The notes under the pieces are model-generated. The model was not told the DNA's origin. It saw only the letters and a list, made by a program, of their open reading frames with translations, and made no database searches. Positions 7,190-9,975 of a stretch of DNA of 9,975 bases are shown piece after piece (position 1 is the first letter of the stretch; every line of letters starts with the position of its first letter). Made by a program: the position numbers and the translations under genes. Origin of the DNA: Desulfobulbus sp. GTDB taxonomy: Bacteria > Desulfobacterota > Desulfobulbia > Desulfobulbales > Desulfobulbaceae. Location of the stretch: positions 1 through 9,975 of the forward strand of contig JAQUEZ010000221.1 of assembly GCA_028684915.1 (NCBI GenBank). The letters are read 5' to 3'.

Positions 7190-8227
7190 ATCGATTGCAT
7201 CCCTTCAGAATTCATTGCTACCCAGCATCTGGCCAAAGTTTTGAAAGCTAGTGAGCGAGCAGCAACTTTGGTCAAACAAATTCTTGCCTTCAGTCGCCAA
7301 TCTAACATCGAGCGAATCCCCTTAAAACCCGTCCAGATTGTTAATGAGGCAGTCAAGTTGCTGCGTCCTTCCTTACCGTCAACCATCACGATTCATCTAA
7401 AGATAGATACGGACACCAATTCCATTCTTGCTGATCCGACCCAATTTCACCAAATTTTGATGAATCTTTGTACAAATGCTTTCCATGCCATGGAGCAGAC
7501 CGGAGGCACCCTCGAAATTACCCTTAAAGACCGCAAACTCTCTCTGGTTGACCTCTTACGCCAGCCAGAGATACAACCTGGTCCCTTCTTATTGCTTTCT
7601 GTCTGCGATACCGGCCCCGGAATTCCATCGGAGATTCGAAATAAAATTTTCGATCCCTATTTTACCACCAAGGAAGCAGGGAAAGGCACCGGTATGGGAC
7701 TGGCTATCACTCAAGGTATTGTTACCAGCTATGGCGGGTTCGTTACTTGCGAGAGTGAAATTGGCAAGGGGACGGTTTTTGAAATTTTTTTCCCAGCGAT
7801 TAACCAAAAAATTATTTCTGATGAGGGTAAGCCTGTCAAGGTTGCACCTCTGGGTACAGAACACATCTTATTGGTTGACGACGAGGTGATGCTGGCTGAT
7901 CTCGGCACTGCAATGCTCGAACGGTTGGGATATACAGTTACGATGCGAACAAGCAGCTTGGAGGCATTGGCTCTATTCCAGGGTGAATTCGAACAATTCG
8001 ATGCTGTAATTACCGACCAGACCATGCCTGATATGACTGGAATAGACCTTGCTCGACAAATGCTAAAGATTCGTCCAGACATCCCGATCATTCTTTGCAC
8101 CGGCTATAGCAATCTTATTACAGAAGAACAGGCAAGGGCTTATGGGGTCAAGGGGTTTATTATGAAGCCTATGACCAAAAGGGGCATATCCACACTGCTC
8201 AGAAACGTGCTTGATGATACTTTTTGA
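7190..8227 (+). pseudogene. 3' piece of the hybrid kinase: HATPase and receiver domain
   Basis: Continues the kinase from residue 745 (IDCIPSEF) to 1089. It carries the second HisKA helix (ASERAATLVKQILAFSRQ), then HATPase_c with N-box (MNLCTNAFHAME; Asn836, Asn840), G1 box (DTGPGIP, 884-890), F-box (FDPYFTTKE) and G2 box (GTGMGLA, 910-916). The receiver domain follows, with acidic pair Asp974/Asp975, phospho-acceptor Asp1020 (VITDQTMP), Thr1048 (LCTGYS) and Lys1070 (IMKP), so every REC signature residue is retained. The first possible in-frame start is a TTG at 7241 with no visible ribosome binding site. Without the H-box histidine the piece cannot act as an autophosphorylating kinase. An in-frame stop at 7124-7126 blocks read-in from the element. 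Confidence 0.92.
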
Positions 8228-8267
8228 CGACTACCAATAGTATATTTTCACGAAAAAGCATCAGTCT

Positions 8268-9935
8268 ATGAAAAAAATAATTAAACTTCAATTCGGTGCA
8301 TTTTGTTTTATATTTTCGTTACTATTCATTTTCTCCTGTCCATTATTAGCTTCAGAAGATGTAACGATTGGTGTTCTCGCTAATAGGGGAAAGGAAAATG
8401 CCCTCACGAGTTGGCAGCCATTGGCTGAATATTTGAGCAGGGAGATCCCTGATCACATTTTTAAAATACAACCTCTGGATTTCCAAGACGTTTCCGACGT
8501 TGTCAGAGAAGCAAAAGTTGACTTTATCCTATTAAACTCCGGCCTTTACGTTCAATTGGAATACAATTATGGCCTTAGACCTATTGCCACGTTGCGGGCG
8601 AGTCATGGCGAATCTGGAATATCCTTATTTGCAGGTTTAATCATCACGCGGGCAGACCGTGCAGATATACGTTCTTTCTCGGATTTAAAAGGTAAGCATT
8701 TCATGGCAGTAGATCCAGACTCTCTCGGTGGTTGGCTCATGGCAAAACGAGAGCTGATGACCCAGGGGATCGACCCGGAACACGACTTTGCCACATTAGA
8801 TTTTGTTGGGACACATGATGGTGTCGTCAAGGAAGTACTTAGCGGGAAAGTCGATGCTGGTGCTGTCAGATTCGATACGCTTGAGCATATGGCTGAAGAG
8901 CATTTGATAGATTTAGGGGCTTTCCGGGTCATTCAAGGAGATCGCCCCAAATCTAATTTTAATATTCTTGAGAAGGAATTCCCATTTCCCCACAGCACCG
9001 ATATCTATCCCGAATGGCCCATGGCAAAACTTTTGGGGACCCCTGATAATCTAGCCACCCAGGTAGCGATTGCTCTGCTGAAAATGTCTGGCCAAGAGGA
9101 AGCTGCTAAGCGAGCCAATATTATGGGCTGGGACATAGCACGCAATTACCAACCCGTTCATGAACTCTATCGGGAACTCCGCCTCGGTCCTTATCGCTTC
9201 ATTAAAAATTTGCGAGCAATTGATGTCTGGCAGAATTATTGGCCAATCATCATGATAGCTTCAGCATTTTTGAGTATTCTTTGCATCATGTTATTTATAT
9301 TATTACATCTGCGTGGGCGATTGTTGAAAGCGAATAAGGAGATCACGCATATGGCGATGCACGATCCGCTGACTCTTTTACCTAATCGACGCATGTTCAG
9401 ATTTCTGGCCGAAAGTGCTTTTGCTCAAGCAAAAAGAGAAGGCTGGCGAGTGTATTTTTTTCTTATAGACTTGGATGGCTTTAAAGCTGTCAATGATACT
9501 TATGGTCACGAAAGCGGAGATGAGGTTCTTAGGCAGGTTAGTCAACGCTTACGTCATGTTGTCCCAAATTTCGATTCCAACACAGAAGATCTTCGCAATC
9601 ATCCTTCAATCGAAGAAATAAAAAATACAGACTCCTCTTTTCGGGCAGAGGATCACATTGCGCGTCATGGAGGAGATGAATTCCTAAGCTTACTTATTCA
9701 TGTAACACAGAATGCTCATGCTGAAGCTATTGCCCAGAGGATTATTGATATAATTCAGAACCCCATTGACATCGGTGGAACTCACGTTTCGGTCGGCGCT
9801 AGTATAGGTATCAGTGTATTTCCAGATGATGGTGAAAACTTTGAAGAACTAACAAGGACTTCTGACTTGGCCATGTATGATGTGAAAATTTCAGGCAAGG
9901 GTACATACAAATTTTATCGTAAAAATGAGGAGTAA
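8268..9935 (+). CDS. Membrane diguanylate cyclase with PhnD-like periplasmic sensor
   Basis: A 555-aa protein. An N-terminal signal/anchor segment (about 1-28, ending LLASED) is followed by a periplasmic-binding domain of the PhnD/phosphonate-type ABC family (about 31-275; motifs IGVLANRGKE, FILLNSG, LKGKHFMAVDP, GKVDAGAVR). A TM segment lies at about 326-348 and a GGDEF domain at about 360-553. The cyclase should make c-di-GMP from GTP: the start motif DPLTLLPNR, metal-binding Asp401 (IDLDGFKAVND) and the GGDEF signature at 468-472 are intact. An RxxD product-inhibition site (Arg459-Asp462) sits five residues before GGDEF, the canonical spacing. The stretch between the helix ending RLRHVV and RAED is about 25 residues longer than usual. 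There is no EAL domain. The gene starts 40 bp after the kinase stop, so co-transcription is likely; the ribosome binding site is weak. Ligand unknown. Confidence 0.93.
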   Translation: MKKIIKLQFGAFCFIFSLLFIFSCPLLASEDVTIGVLANRGKENALTSWQPLAEYLSREIPDHIFKIQPLDFQDVSDVVREAKVDFILLNSGLYVQLEYNYGLRPIATLRASHGESGISLFAGLIITRADRADIRSFSDLKGKHFMAVDPDSLGGWLMAKRELMTQGIDPEHDFATLDFVGTHDGVVKEVLSGKVDAGAVRFDTLEHMAEEHLIDLGAFRVIQGDRPKSNFNILEKEFPFPHSTDIYPEWPMAKLLGTPDNLATQVAIALLKMSGQEEAAKRANIMGWDIARNYQPVHELYRELRLGPYRFIKNLRAIDVWQNYWPIIMIASAFLSILCIMLFILLHLRGRLLKANKEITHMAMHDPLTLLPNRRMFRFLAESAFAQAKREGWRVYFFLIDLDGFKAVNDTYGHESGDEVLRQVSQRLRHVVPNFDSNTEDLRNHPSIEEIKNTDSSFRAEDHIARHGGDEFLSLLIHVTQNAHAEAIAQRIIDIIQNPIDIGGTHVSVGASIGISVFPDDGENFEELTRTSDLAMYDVKISGKGTYKFYRKNEE

Positions 9936-9969
9936 GCGGACCTCAAAAATTCCGAGGGTTCCGGCTTAC
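9932..9969 (+). terminator. Possible terminator hairpin after the cyclase gene
   Basis: GTAAGC at 9932-9937, overlapping the stop codon, pairs with GCTTAC at 9964-9969, and GACCTC inside can partly pair with GAGGGTTC, giving an imperfect stem-loop. No T-run is seen in the last six bases before the window ends, so it may instead be the edge of a repeat or a 3' RNA structure. Confidence 0.3.
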
Positions 9970-9975
9970 AACCCC

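Larger units (their letters stand above)
2057..8227 (+). pseudogene. Hybrid sensor histidine kinase (Cache-HAMP-PAS-GAF-HisKA-HATPase-REC) broken by two IS elements
   Basis: One gene split into 2057-2786, 4341-5842 and 7190-8227. Deleting the IS4-type element and the IS256-type element, each with one copy of its target duplication, gives a continuous frame of 1089 aa with no other stop or frameshift. Reconstructed domains: TM1 about 15-34, double Cache about 35-290, TM2 about 293-312, HAMP about 313-366, PAS about 372-501, GAF about 510-697, HisKA with phospho-acceptor His728, HATPase_c about 829-948, REC about 969-1086 with phospho-acceptor Asp1020. Such a protein would sense a periplasmic small molecule, autophosphorylate, and pass the phosphate to its own receiver. 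An alternative start at 1994 would add 21 residues; neither start has a strong ribosome binding site, and 2057 places TM1 close to the N terminus. Insertions plus duplications are 1554 and 1347 bp, both multiples of three, so all pieces share one frame but in-frame stops inside the ISs end translation. Confidence 0.93.

Noticed and set aside
7241..8227. Stand-alone histidine kinase/response regulator gene starting at TTG 7241
   Set aside because: It lacks the H-box, has no ribosome binding site, and joins perfectly to the upstream piece once the IS256-type element is removed, so it is a fragment.

Overview
The window reads as a signal-transduction locus of a motile, environmental Gram-negative bacterium. 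The style of the proteins (four-helix chemoreceptor, Cache/PAS/GAF hybrid kinase, periplasmic-binding-protein/GGDEF fusion) and the active IS4- and IS256-type elements would fit a sulfate-reducer-like deltaproteobacterium (Desulfobacterota). That placement is inference from general resemblance; no rRNA or marker gene is present.

Layout, left to right: (i) 1-230, a non-coding leader with two possible RNA hairpins; (ii) 231-1895, an intact methyl-accepting chemotaxis protein; (iii) 2057-8227, one large hybrid sensor histidine kinase gene cut into three pieces by two different insertion sequences; (iv) 8268-9935, an intact membrane diguanylate cyclase with a PhnD-like periplasmic sensor; (v) 9936-9975, the start of the next intergenic region with an imperfect hairpin.

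The main result is the reconstruction of the broken kinase. An IS4-family element (2787-4333, 1547 bp) is flanked by the 7-bp direct repeat ATTCAAG. An IS256-family element (5843-7181, 1339 bp) is flanked by the 8-bp direct repeat AAATCGCC. Removing each element plus one repeat copy joins 2057-2786, 4341-5842 and 7190-8227 into a single open frame of exactly 1090 codons (1089 aa): TM1, double Cache, TM2, HAMP, PAS, GAF, HisKA, HATPase_c, REC. All catalytic motifs remain and no other lesion is seen, so the insertions look recent. As the DNA stands, the Cache domain is cut by the first element, and the phospho-accepting histidine is separated from the ATPase and receiver domains by the second. 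Both transposase genes lie on the minus strand, look intact, and have their catalytic residues.

Functionally, the three native genes are all sensory: a chemoreceptor feeding flagellar control, a hybrid kinase, and a c-di-GMP synthase. They lie on the same strand with short gaps and may once have been one regulatory unit linking ligand sensing to motility and lifestyle. In this genome the kinase branch is probably lost.
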